From Singulisphaera sp. GP187 (GTDB taxonomy: Bacteria; Planctomycetota; Phycisphaerae; Phycisphaerales; SM1A02), in the NCBI GenBank assembly GCA_945896765.1, contig CAMDEL010000040.1:1-10379 (forward strand): a stretch of DNA of 10,379 nt, read 5' to 3'. How positions within the stretch are numbered: the first letter of the stretch is position 1; every line of letters starts with the position of its first letter. The notes below the pieces were generated by a model, which was given only the letters and a program-made list of their open reading frames with translations, ran no database searches and was not told the DNA's origin. Below, in pieces: positions 1 through 6,373 of this stretch. The translations under genes and the position numbers were made by a program.

Positions 1-1455
1 AAATTCCAACGGGTCAGTGACATCATTGCGCTGGATCGTCAATTTGACTGGCTTTCCAACGGGACCTGTGATGTTGTCTACAGAGCGATTGAGCGTCCAT
101 CCAACTGTGGATTGATCATCGACTGCAATGATCTTGTCTCCTGGGCGAACACCTGCACGCGATGCAGGCGAACCTTCGAGCGGATTGACAATCATCAGTT
201 CGCGTTTGTCGTTGTGACGAATCAGAATTCCGACTCCCACAAAATTTCCTTCGATGCTTTGGAGAAAGCGTCGCAAATTGTCTGGCCAGATGATTTCCGA
301 ATAATCATCCTCGTATTCTTTGGAAAGTTGTGCTGTCGCGCCTTCGCCAAACTCACGCAAGATCACTTCCTTTGGAATTTGGACCGTTGCATCGTTTGCT
401 GCAAGCACATCAGTGATCACCGATTGATAATCAGATGCGCCTAACTTTTTCTTGGATGCGGTGATTTCTTTCAGCCGAGCATCGAGTGTTGTGCGCATCG
501 CCTGAACCTTTGCAGGATCAGCGAGACCTGGAAAATTTTCAGCAAGTTGCGGGGTTTGAAGCAATAGCTCGACGAAGTCAAGTCCACCCTTGAGAAGAGG
601 ATTCCAACCCGCATTGGTGACATGCTCGCTTGCTGCTTGACGAAGTCCCATCAGCACGAGCTTGGATGTGATCCCCTTCATTCGCTCTTTCCAATCATCC
701 TTGAAGAGTTCGTTGAATTCTGGTTCATCAGCATCTGCAACTGGAATTTCTTTCCCTTCCGCTTTCAAGTTCGCCTCGAGCCGCTTCAATTGCACTTTGC
801 GTAGTCGATAGAGTTCGCGCGGAGCGAATTCAGCAATCAAAGTCACACGCCGATTCAGATCGTCCAACTCTGTATCAATTCGTTTGTAATCGACCGTGTC
901 TGCCCCGTCATGAAACGCCTTCTGTCGAAAAAGTATTTCTTGAGCCAGGAGAACATCGCCCTGTGCAAGTGCCTGCTTGATTTCAGCGGTGGCAGCCGTT
1001 TCGACGGCGCGACCATCTTGCGAATCTAACCACATCCGCCAATCTTCCGTGGACATCAGAAACTTCATATTGTAAGCATGAACCATCGCCATATTGATCT
1101 CATTTGCAGCCATTGCAACTGCAAGGTCGGCTTTACGCTTAGCCAAATCCTTCAGTCGAGTCGCTTCGTTTTCAACAAGATGATTGTCGCGTTGCTCAAT
1201 AGATTTCTTCAGCGCGAGCAATGCGGGGCTTTCGCCTTGCGGAACAGATTCGAGCAACACATTGACGCGAGCGAGATCATCTGCCTTCGCCGCATCCCAG
1301 ACTTGCGTGCTCCAATCGGAGAGAACGGTTGGGACTGGAGCTGCAGTTTGATCCTGCTGAGCAGCTGCAAGAGAGCCACTTGTGATGGCAAGAATGGCGG
1401 AAAGAAGTCCAACATTTCCAATCGTCATCCATTTCACCTTATTCACCTTGAGCAT
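1..1455 (-). CDS. Exported S41-family C-terminal processing peptidase, N-terminal part with PDZ domain (partial)
   Basis: The frame is open for 485 codons from the ATG at 1455 to the window edge, so the protein is truncated here. Residues 1-33 form a signal peptide (Lys-rich start, hydrophobic core GNVGLLSAILAI, Ala-Ala-Ala before Gln-Gln). A long helical, charged region (about 40-385) follows, then the WPDNLRRF and GNFVGVGI segments that introduce the PDZ domain of carboxy-terminal proteases. The PDZ domain (about 405-475) shows SPASRAGVRPGDKIIAVDD and ITGPVGKPVKLTIQR. The family cleaves proteins from their C-terminus in the periplasm with a Ser/Lys dyad; that catalytic domain would lie beyond the left edge and is not seen. 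An AGGA sequence 8 bases before the ATG supports this start. The large helical N-terminal region recalls the Prc/tail-specific type, but assignment below family level is not possible. Confidence 0.85.
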   Translation of the reverse strand, partial: MLKVNKVKWMTIGNVGLLSAILAITSGSLAAAQQDQTAAPVPTVLSDWSTQVWDAAKADDLARVNVLLESVPQGESPALLALKKSIEQRDNHLVENEATRLKDLAKRKADLAVAMAANEINMAMVHAYNMKFLMSTEDWRMWLDSQDGRAVETAATAEIKQALAQGDVLLAQEILFRQKAFHDGADTVDYKRIDTELDDLNRRVTLIAEFAPRELYRLRKVQLKRLEANLKAEGKEIPVADADEPEFNELFKDDWKERMKGITSKLVLMGLRQAASEHVTNAGWNPLLKGGLDFVELLLQTPQLAENFPGLADPAKVQAMRTTLDARLKEITASKKKLGASDYQSVITDVLAANDATVQIPKEVILREFGEGATAQLSKEYEDDYSEIIWPDNLRRFLQSIEGNFVGVGILIRHNDKRELMIVNPLEGSPASRAGVRPGDKIIAVDDQSTVGWTLNRSVDNITGPVGKPVKLTIQRNDVTDPLEF

Positions 1456-1463
1456 TGCGTTTT

Positions 1464-1467
1464 TCCT
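1464..1467 (-). promoter_or_regulatory. Ribosome binding site of the S41 peptidase
   Basis: AGGA on the minus strand, 8 bases before the ATG at 1455. It is one of the few recognisable Shine-Dalgarno sequences in the window and supports that start. Confidence 0.5.
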
Positions 1468-1494
1468 GAAGTTGTGTTGATCAAATGAGACCTA

Positions 1495-1525
1495 GTTATA
1501 GTCTTATTCTGCCTTGAAAGTTCAA
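1495..1525 (-). promoter_or_regulatory. Candidate sigma70-type promoter of the S41 peptidase gene
   Basis: On the minus strand TTGAAC (1525-1520) and TATAAC (1500-1495) resemble -35 and -10 boxes, but the 19-base spacer is longer than ideal. Transcription would start near 1488, about 33 bases before the ATG. The -35 box lies inside a perfect inverted repeat (1513-1526). Confidence 0.35.
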
Positions 1526-1526
1526 G
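1513..1526. repeat. Perfect 6+6 inverted repeat between divergent genes, possible operator
   Basis: CTTGAA-AG-TTCAAG is a two-fold symmetric site in the intergenic region between the S41 peptidase (minus) and the zinc-ribbon membrane protein (plus). It overlaps the candidate -35 box of the peptidase gene, where a dimeric regulator would block transcription. It could also be chance in AT-rich DNA. Confidence 0.3.
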
Positions 1527-1585
1527 TAAAAATTGCATTGTTTTTCGATATTCTCTTTCCTGTTCCACTGATCCATCCAAAGCCA

Positions 1586-2530
1586 ATGCCCACGAAGCCA
1601 TCCAACCCCTATCCCTGCGACAATTGTGGTTATGACCTCCGCGCGACAAAGGGTGAAGTTTGTCCAGAATGCGGCTGCAAAATCAACCGCCGGATCCATT
1701 TACAAAGTTCGATCGATCAGAATGAATCGCAAGTTGTCATCGATGCTCTTGGGGATTTTCGCAAAGGAGTCGACTGGACACTCGTGGCTTGGCTGGGCTG
1801 CGTTGCGATTCCATTTTTTGGCCAGTTGGCGTGGGTGGTGCTTGCACTGGTCAGCGGCTGGCGAATGATTGCGCTGGGGCGACTGGAGAGTTCGGGCTTT
1901 CTCGACGGATTCAAACAACACAAATTCATTAAGGCCTGGCCGATCTATATGAAGATCGAATTGGCGCTCGCGATCTTTGGTGCATTGTTCACTCTCGTTG
2001 CGTCGATGAACGATGTGCCAGTCGTGCTCTTTGCTGCGCTGGTTCTGCTGCGCATCGCGTGGCTTGGGCTTGTGAGCCTCAATAATTTTTCGGCGGGAGT
2101 TCTGGGATTCCAAGCGGTCACGAAGTTTGAAGGGGAAGCGCCCCATCCAGCATTTCGGTTCTTGCCTTTGGCCATCTTCGGCGCGCCAATACTTTCGATC
2201 CCGTTTTTTCTGCAGACCATAGTGGCTGAACTTGTCAAGATTCCAGGTTGGGTCAGCACCATTTCAAATCTGCTTTTGGTCTTTGCATGCATTCTTGGAA
2301 TTGCAAGCGTCATCTTGATTCATACTGTGCTTGAACAAGCATCTGATGCCATCTATGAATCAAAGAAAAAGCGCTCGGCACGGACAAAGAAAAGGGCCAA
2401 TGTCGAGATCGAAGATTCGGCGGCGACTGCGCATTTGAAGCAAAAGATTTTTCCAGATCCACCGCCAGCGCCCGGTGATGGCGATGTGATTCCATTTGAA
2501 AATGACTCGACAGATTCGAGTCGTTCTTAA
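1586..2530 (+). CDS. Zinc-ribbon polytopic membrane protein of planctomycete type, function unknown
   Basis: The protein has 314 residues from the ATG at 1586. The frame is open further upstream to a TTG at 1514, but those 24 residues are not needed and the cysteine motif sits directly after the 1586 start. Residues 11-29 form a rubredoxin-like zinc ribbon: Cys11-x2-Cys14-Gly-Tyr-Asp-Leu-Arg, then Cys26-x2-Cys29. This CxxCGYDLR ribbon heads many otherwise unrelated planctomycete membrane proteins. Hydrophobic segments near 62-95 (probably two helices), 124-141, 145-165, 191-216 and 225-250 suggest about six membrane spans. The C-terminal tail (from 258) is first very basic (KKKRSARTKKR), then acidic and Pro-rich, and probably cytoplasmic. 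There is no clear Shine-Dalgarno sequence. The gene diverges from the S41 peptidase and converges on trpE. No enzymatic motif is visible. Confidence 0.8.
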   Translation: MPTKPSNPYPCDNCGYDLRATKGEVCPECGCKINRRIHLQSSIDQNESQVVIDALGDFRKGVDWTLVAWLGCVAIPFFGQLAWVVLALVSGWRMIALGRLESSGFLDGFKQHKFIKAWPIYMKIELALAIFGALFTLVASMNDVPVVLFAALVLLRIAWLGLVSLNNFSAGVLGFQAVTKFEGEAPHPAFRFLPLAIFGAPILSIPFFLQTIVAELVKIPGWVSTISNLLLVFACILGIASVILIHTVLEQASDAIYESKKKRSARTKKRANVEIEDSAATAHLKQKIFPDPPPAPGDGDVIPFENDSTDSSRS

Positions 2531-2546
2531 TCGCCGTTGACGGCGA
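2531..2546. repeat. Small GC-rich hairpin between convergent genes
   Basis: TCGCCG-TTGA-CGGCGA makes a 6-bp perfect stem with a 4-base loop. It fills most of the 18-base gap between the stop codons of the zinc-ribbon gene (TAA 2528-2530) and trpE (TGA 2551-2549). It has no T-run on either side, so it is at best a weak bidirectional terminator or an RNA 3'-end stabiliser. Confidence 0.35.
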
Positions 2547-2548
2547 AT

Positions 2549-4120
2549 TCAGCGCGCAACGAAAGCGCTCTCGGCAAGATCGAGCGCACGAGCCAAACCC
2601 GCAGCCTTGTTCGCAGTTTCTTCGTACTCCTTGGACGGATCGCTGTCCATCACAACGCCTGCTCCAGCTTGAAGGTGATATTCCCAGGCGTGATTTACTT
2701 TGGCGATCTGCGCAGTCGGCGACACTGGAACGACAATTGTGCGAAGTGCGATTGCCATATCAAGATCACCATTCCATCCCATCGCACCAAGTCCGCCTGC
2801 GTATGGACCGCGACGCAGCGGTTCGAGTTCGTCAATGATTTGGATCGCACGAACTTTCGGTGCGCCACTGACAGTACCGACGGGCAATGTCGCGCTGAGT
2901 GCATCCCACGCATCGCATTCGCTGCGAAGCGTTCCAGTGATGGTCGATGAGATATGCATCACGTGCGAAAAGCGTTCGATTTCCATACACCGATCGACTT
3001 GAACTGAACCAGATTCACAGACGCGTCCAAGATCGTTGCGACCCAAATCAACCAGCATTGTGTGCTCTGCGCGTTCCTTTTCATCTGCGAGCAATTCTTT
3101 TTCGAGTGCCAAATCTTCGGCAAGTGTCGCGCCACGCATTCGAGTGCCCGCAAGCGGTCGATTGACAACTTGTTTTCCACGAGTTCTGCAAAGAATCTCT
3201 GGACTCGCCGCAACAAGAATGCATCCGCGTGCTTGAAGATAGACCTGATATGGGCTGGGATTGACGACTCGAAGCGCGCGATAGACATCGAATGGATCGA
3301 CAGCGCTCTTGCGCACGAAGCGTTGACTGAGAACAACTTGAAACGCATCACCTGCAGCGATGTATTCCTTCGCACGAGCGACGGAAGATTCGAATTTCGC
3401 CCGGCTGGTCAAACTCGTTCCAGCATCGCGCGGTCGCGCAGAAGTATCAAGATCGATTCTTCCTGTTGGCATATCCAAATGTGTTGCGGTCAAACGATGC
3501 TCAATCTGATCGAGCGCCTTTGCACCCGCAATTGTGATCGAATGGTCGGCGTGTTCGTCAGGCAGAATTGCACAGACGATGAACAGCGTCTTGGTCGCAT
3601 GATCAAACACGACAACATCGCGGTAAAGCGCCATGTGCATGTCTGGCAAATTGCGATCATCCTTCGGCGCGCGATCAAATGGCAATTTTTCTGGCTCGAG
3701 CCAACGAACCGCATCGAATCCCACAGATCCAACCCATCCACCATGAAAAGATTCTGGAAGCGGTCCGCGTGCATCGATGCCTGACCAACTTTGCGTTTCT
3801 CTCAGGACTGCCAGAGGATTTGCGTGCTGCAAAGTTCGCTCAATTCGATTTCCATCCGCATCACTCTGAATGATTGTGACCTGTTGACCCTTCGCAATGA
3901 TTTCAATCGCAGGTTGCGCGCCAAGCATGGAATATCGCCCGACCGATCCGCCTTGTTCCACAGATTCCAAGAGAAAACTTGTCGCCGTGCGCTCATCGGG
4001 CGCAACAAGTCGTCGATAGGCAAGCACTGGGGTCAGTTGATCGCTGAGAATGCGACGAGAAAAGAGAACGACTGAGGACTTCACGGTGGCAAGAATAGCC
4101 CGCCTCTGCTGCAAGTGCAT
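2549..4120 (-). CDS. trpE: Anthranilate synthase component I
   Basis: TrpE converts chorismate and ammonia (from the TrpG glutaminase) to anthranilate, the first committed step of tryptophan synthesis. From the ATG at 4120 it has 523 residues, normal for the family. The N-terminal domain carries the LLES motif (50-53), which in known TrpE proteins helps bind tryptophan for feedback inhibition and argues against PabB. The chorismate-binding domain shows NPSPY (287-291), SPEIL (306-310), PLAGTR (322-327), DEKERAEH (346-353), LVDLGRNDLGRV, VSGAPK (417-422), PYAGGLG (439-445) and QAGAGVVMDSDPSKEYEE. About ten extra residues seem to precede QAGAG (467-478). The frame stays open to 4213, but that would overlap ruvC; the 4120 start leaves an 8-base gap after the ruvC stop. 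No trpG, trpD or trpC is adjacent. It is the last gene of the operon. Confidence 0.96.
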   Translation of the reverse strand: MHLQQRRAILATVKSSVVLFSRRILSDQLTPVLAYRRLVAPDERTATSFLLESVEQGGSVGRYSMLGAQPAIEIIAKGQQVTIIQSDADGNRIERTLQHANPLAVLRETQSWSGIDARGPLPESFHGGWVGSVGFDAVRWLEPEKLPFDRAPKDDRNLPDMHMALYRDVVVFDHATKTLFIVCAILPDEHADHSITIAGAKALDQIEHRLTATHLDMPTGRIDLDTSARPRDAGTSLTSRAKFESSVARAKEYIAAGDAFQVVLSQRFVRKSAVDPFDVYRALRVVNPSPYQVYLQARGCILVAASPEILCRTRGKQVVNRPLAGTRMRGATLAEDLALEKELLADEKERAEHTMLVDLGRNDLGRVCESGSVQVDRCMEIERFSHVMHISSTITGTLRSECDAWDALSATLPVGTVSGAPKVRAIQIIDELEPLRRGPYAGGLGAMGWNGDLDMAIALRTIVVPVSPTAQIAKVNHAWEYHLQAGAGVVMDSDPSKEYEETANKAAGLARALDLAESAFVAR

Positions 4121-4128
4121 TGATGCAG

Positions 4129-4647
4129 TCAGCGAACTCTGCGGGCATCTGCCAACGCGATCGCAATCGCATCTGCGACGTCGGCTGGTGATGGTGGCTT
4201 TGCGAGTCCGCACTGCGCCGCGACGGCCAACTGCATCTGACGCTTTGTCGCTTGCCCATTCCCTGCGACGGCGCTCTTGATCGTTGCTGGCGCGAGTTCT
4301 GAAAGTGGCAAACCCGCGCGCGCAATCGCCAGCAGAATCACGCCGCGTGCGTGCGCCATAATGATTGCAGTACGGACATGCTTGGTGTGCGAAAAGACTT
4401 GTTCGACTGCAACGCGGTCGGGATGCAATTCCGTGATGAGTGCAGCCAAATCTTGATCCAAATCGCAGAGTCGAGATGCGACAGACTTCTTCGGGGAAAG
4501 TTTCAATATCCCCGCTTCGACAATCTTTGTTGCACCGTTAAAATCAAGATCAACGCAGGCATATCCGGTGCGCAAGAGTCCGGGGTCGATACCCATAATG
4601 CGAATCATGTTTCGCTTGGATCCCCTTGCATTTCGCGCCGAACTCAT
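4129..4647 (-). CDS. ruvC: Crossover junction endodeoxyribonuclease RuvC
   Basis: RuvC is the Holliday-junction resolvase that acts as a dimer with the RuvAB branch-migration motor in the cytoplasm. The protein has 172 residues with all four acidic catalytic positions of the RNase H-like fold: Asp21 (GIDPG), Glu82 (VEQVF), and Asp156 and Asp159 (ADVADAIAIA). The junction-binding region SHTKHVRTAIIMAHARGVILLA (85-107) is also typical. The ATG at 4647 overlaps the stop codon of the upstream ABC gene as ATGA, which favours translational coupling. An internal ATG at 4608 would give the more usual MIRIMGIDPG N-terminus and cannot be excluded. ruvA and ruvB are not in this window, so the usual ruvC-ruvA-ruvB clustering is absent here. 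trpE follows after 8 bases. Confidence 0.95.
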   Translation of the reverse strand: MSSARNARGSKRNMIRIMGIDPGLLRTGYACVDLDFNGATKIVEAGILKLSPKKSVASRLCDLDQDLAALITELHPDRVAVEQVFSHTKHVRTAIIMAHARGVILLAIARAGLPLSELAPATIKSAVAGNGQATKRQMQLAVAAQCGLAKPPSPADVADAIAIALADARRVR

Positions 4648-5414
4648 TGAGTTGCCATTGCCCTTGCACGGCCGCCGGGAATATCGCTGATCAACAAGCC
4701 ATCGCTGAGACGAATGATGCGCTGCGAACGTTCCGCAACTCGGTCGTCATGGGTCACAAGAACGATTGTCAATCCAGCAGCGTGCAGTTGATCGATGACC
4801 ACAAGAATCGATTCGCCTGTTGAGGAGTCTAAATTTCCAGTCGGTTCATCTGCCATCAAAATCGCAGGATTGGAAACCAGCGCGCGTGCGATCGCAGTGC
4901 GTTGCTGCTGACCTCCTGAAAGTTCCGAGGGACGATGCCTTGCGCGATCGGTCAAACCAACGAGGTCGATCTTTTCTTGGGCGCGCGCCCTGCGCTCTTT
5001 GCGAGGAAGTCCTTGATAGAAAAGTGGGACCTCAACATTTTCGATCACAGTGAGTTCCGAAATCAGATTAAACGCCTGAAAAACGAAACCGATTCGTCGA
5101 CCGCGGACTTGCGAAAGGCGCTCATCGTCAAGCGATTCGACATCGATTCCATCAAGCCGATATTCACCAGCAGTTGGTCGATCAAGACATCCCAAAATGT
5201 TCATCAAGGTGCTCTTGCCTGAACCAGATGCTCCCATGATTGCAATGTATTGCCCCATCGGAATCGAAAGATCGACTCCACGCAGCGCGTCGACCATCAA
5301 CGAACCATCTGGATGGGTATATCGACGGCAAATGCCGACGAGTTCTGCTGCGTATCCAGTGTTCACAGCAGAGATCCTAACGGCACATTCATTCTCAGTC
5401 TGCTCTCTGATCAT
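4644..5414 (-). CDS. ABC transporter ATP-binding protein, LolD/MacB type
   Basis: This is the nucleotide-binding subunit of an ABC system of the LolD/MacB/FtsE group, which works with FtsX-like permeases in lipoprotein release, macrolide or peptide efflux, or cell-wall signalling. The 256-residue protein has Walker A GASGSGKST (61-69), Q-loop Gln113 in FVFQAFNLI, signature LSGGQQQR (165-172), Walker B ILMADE (185-190) followed by PTGNLD, and H-loop His222 in LVTHD, so ATPase function should be intact. The MNILGCLDRPTAGEY segment is typical of the MacB group. The ATG at 5414 overlaps the upstream lipoprotein stop as ATGA; a longer frame to 5483 would lie inside that gene. No permease gene lies on either side. 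The partner is either elsewhere or replaced by the upstream lipoprotein in some way; the substrate cannot be told. Confidence 0.93.
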   Translation of the reverse strand: MIREQTENECAVRISAVNTGYAAELVGICRRYTHPDGSLMVDALRGVDLSIPMGQYIAIMGASGSGKSTLMNILGCLDRPTAGEYRLDGIDVESLDDERLSQVRGRRIGFVFQAFNLISELTVIENVEVPLFYQGLPRKERRARAQEKIDLVGLTDRARHRPSELSGGQQQRTAIARALVSNPAILMADEPTGNLDSSTGESILVVIDQLHAAGLTIVLVTHDDRVAERSQRIIRLSDGLLISDIPGGRARAMATQ

Positions 5415-6211
5415 TTTGGATGACGGAAAATAAGTTCGATCGGAGTTCCTTCGACGGGAATCCGATCTGTCCACGATTCCCACATTGCTGGTGCGACATC
5501 GAGGCGATCTGGAATCACTTCTTCAAACGCAATCACTTCGTCGCCAAAGGTCACGAGTCCAACAACGGATCCCGTGTAATCCGCAACATAGTGTTCGCCA
5601 GGTCCAAGCGACTTTGGATTGGGACGAATGTGCGAACCTGCGAAGAGGAATCGATCGCAAGGAAAGGCGATCAGTGTGGTTGACGAATTATTGGGAGAAA
5701 CTCCACGCACCCACTCGCAAAGCGCACGCTCATTGATGCGACCATCATCATCCCACCGCACAAACAATTCGATCTTCGATCCTGTTGGTGGCTGAAAGTT
5801 GACGACCGATTTCCCAGACGCATCTGGTTGCGTTTCGGTCCACGATCCAGGAGAGCCTGGCGTGAATCCTGCTGCAAGCAACGCGGCGTGAATCATCTTC
5901 GGCGCAGCTTCCACTGCGAGCAATGATTCATGTTCGCGTGTTCCAGCTTTACAAACAAGTTGTTCAAGAAAACCATTTCGCGATGCGATTTGCGCTCGAA
6001 TGATCACTTCGGACTTGCGACGATCAACTCGAATATCAGGGCCGAGTTGGAGCGGAACCTGCGGAGAAATGTGCGAAGATTGATCTTGTTGTGTGGTTTG
6101 GATTGGAGCGGAAGCTGATTCTTTCGCTGGCGGCGAAATCACAGGCGACGCGCAAGAACTGCTCAGCGTGATGACCGCCAAAATCCAGAGTGAATTTGAT
6201 GAATGTTTCAT
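5411..6211 (-). CDS. YdjY-like putative lipoprotein
   Basis: The protein has 266 residues from the ATG at 6211. Residues 1-20 look like a lipoprotein signal peptide (MKHSSN, hydrophobic SLWILAVITL, then SSSC with Cys20), though Ser at -3 is not the best lipobox. A Pro/Ser/Gln-rich linker (21-50) follows. The folded part (about 55-266) resembles the YdjY domain seen in many planctomycete exported proteins: SLLAVEAAPKMIHAALLAAGF (97-116), GSPGSW, a KIELFVRWDDDG strand (146-157) and a C-terminal half with HYVADYTGSVVGLVTFGDEVIA (207-228). The biochemical role of YdjY domains is not established to my knowledge. It is the first gene of the operon and overlaps the ABC ATPase start by ATGA, which suggests a joint envelope function. 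A longer frame to 6265 exists, but the extra residues would precede the signal peptide. The YdjY assignment comes from recalled sequence pattern only. Confidence 0.7.
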   Translation of the reverse strand: MKHSSNSLWILAVITLSSSCASPVISPPAKESASAPIQTTQQDQSSHISPQVPLQLGPDIRVDRRKSEVIIRAQIASRNGFLEQLVCKAGTREHESLLAVEAAPKMIHAALLAAGFTPGSPGSWTETQPDASGKSVVNFQPPTGSKIELFVRWDDDGRINERALCEWVRGVSPNNSSTTLIAFPCDRFLFAGSHIRPNPKSLGPGEHYVADYTGSVVGLVTFGDEVIAFEEVIPDRLDVAPAMWESWTDRIPVEGTPIELIFRHPK

Positions 6212-6268
6212 GAAATAATGTTCTCGCCGCAGAGTAGAAGGAGCAGTACGACAGAAATAGGTCATCTC

Positions 6269-6311
6269 AAAAATAAAAAAGGCCCGGCGGAGGCAAGCCT
6301 CACGCCGAGCC
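6269..6311 (-). terminator. Strong intrinsic terminator just downstream of the operon promoter
   Basis: On the minus strand the arms GGCTCGGCG-T-GAGG and CCTC-CGCCGGGCC (6311-6281) pair around a CTTG loop with one bulged T and one G-T pair. They are followed immediately by TTTTTTATTTTT (6280-6269), the classic form of a Rho-independent terminator. It points toward the operon but lies about 60 bases before its first ATG. No minus-strand gene ends upstream, since the neighbouring gene is on the plus strand. It therefore should act on RNA started at the promoter near 6340 (attenuation or a short RNA) or on antisense RNA from the pterin synthase gene. Confidence 0.75.
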
Positions 6312-6323
6312 CTTCCGGGGGCT
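6308..6323 (-). repeat. Alternative hairpin that shares bases with the terminator
   Basis: On the minus strand AGCCC-CCGGAA-GGGCT (6323-6308) forms a 5-bp stem. Its 3' arm uses the outermost bases of the terminator's 5' arm (GGCT, 6311-6308), so the two structures compete at the base of the terminator stem. This could be a weak antiterminator, but only a few pairs are shared. Confidence 0.3.
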
Positions 6324-6336
6324 TAGTAAGTACATA

Positions 6337-6364
6337 ATAATAGTATCTCCGTGCCCAAAGTCAA
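6337..6364 (-). promoter_or_regulatory. Sigma70-type promoter for the minus-strand operon leader
   Basis: On the minus strand TTGACT (6364-6359), a 16-base spacer and TATTAT (6342-6337) make a good housekeeping-type promoter. Transcription would begin near 6330, giving a leader of about 120 bases before the first ATG at 6211, with the intrinsic terminator in its first 60 bases. The AT-rich repeat TATTATTAT also allows a -10 three bases further down with a 19-base spacer. Confidence 0.55.
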
Positions 6365-6373
6365 CTCCACCCT

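Noticed and set aside
1078..1488. Open frame of 136 codons on the plus strand
   Set aside because: It is antisense to the signal peptide and helical part of the S41 peptidase, whose frame continues unbroken to the window edge with a matching PDZ domain.
1514..1585. TTG-initiated 24-residue extension of the zinc-ribbon protein
   Set aside because: The TTG lies within the inverted repeat, has no ribosome binding site, and family members start a few residues before the cysteine motif, as the ATG at 1586 does.
1945..2313. Open frames on the minus strand inside the zinc-ribbon gene
   Set aside because: They overlap a gene with an obvious zinc ribbon and membrane helices; the antisense translations are Lys/Arg/Asn-rich and featureless.
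2531..2546. Full bidirectional terminator between the zinc-ribbon gene and trpE
   Set aside because: The stem is only 6 bp and no T-run follows on either strand; it is kept only as a small hairpin.
3062..3784. Open frame of 240 codons on the plus strand
   Set aside because: It is antisense to the well-supported trpE gene and its translation shows no recognisable domain or start signal.
6301..6335. Possible leader peptide on the minus strand (ATG at 6335, 11 codons ending in TGA inside the terminator stem), as in classical trp attenuation upstream of an operon containing trpE
   Set aside because: The ATG lies at or before the expected transcription start, there is no ribosome binding site, and the short frame (MYLLSPRKGSA) has no Trp codon. 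Ribosome-mediated Trp attenuation is therefore not supported.
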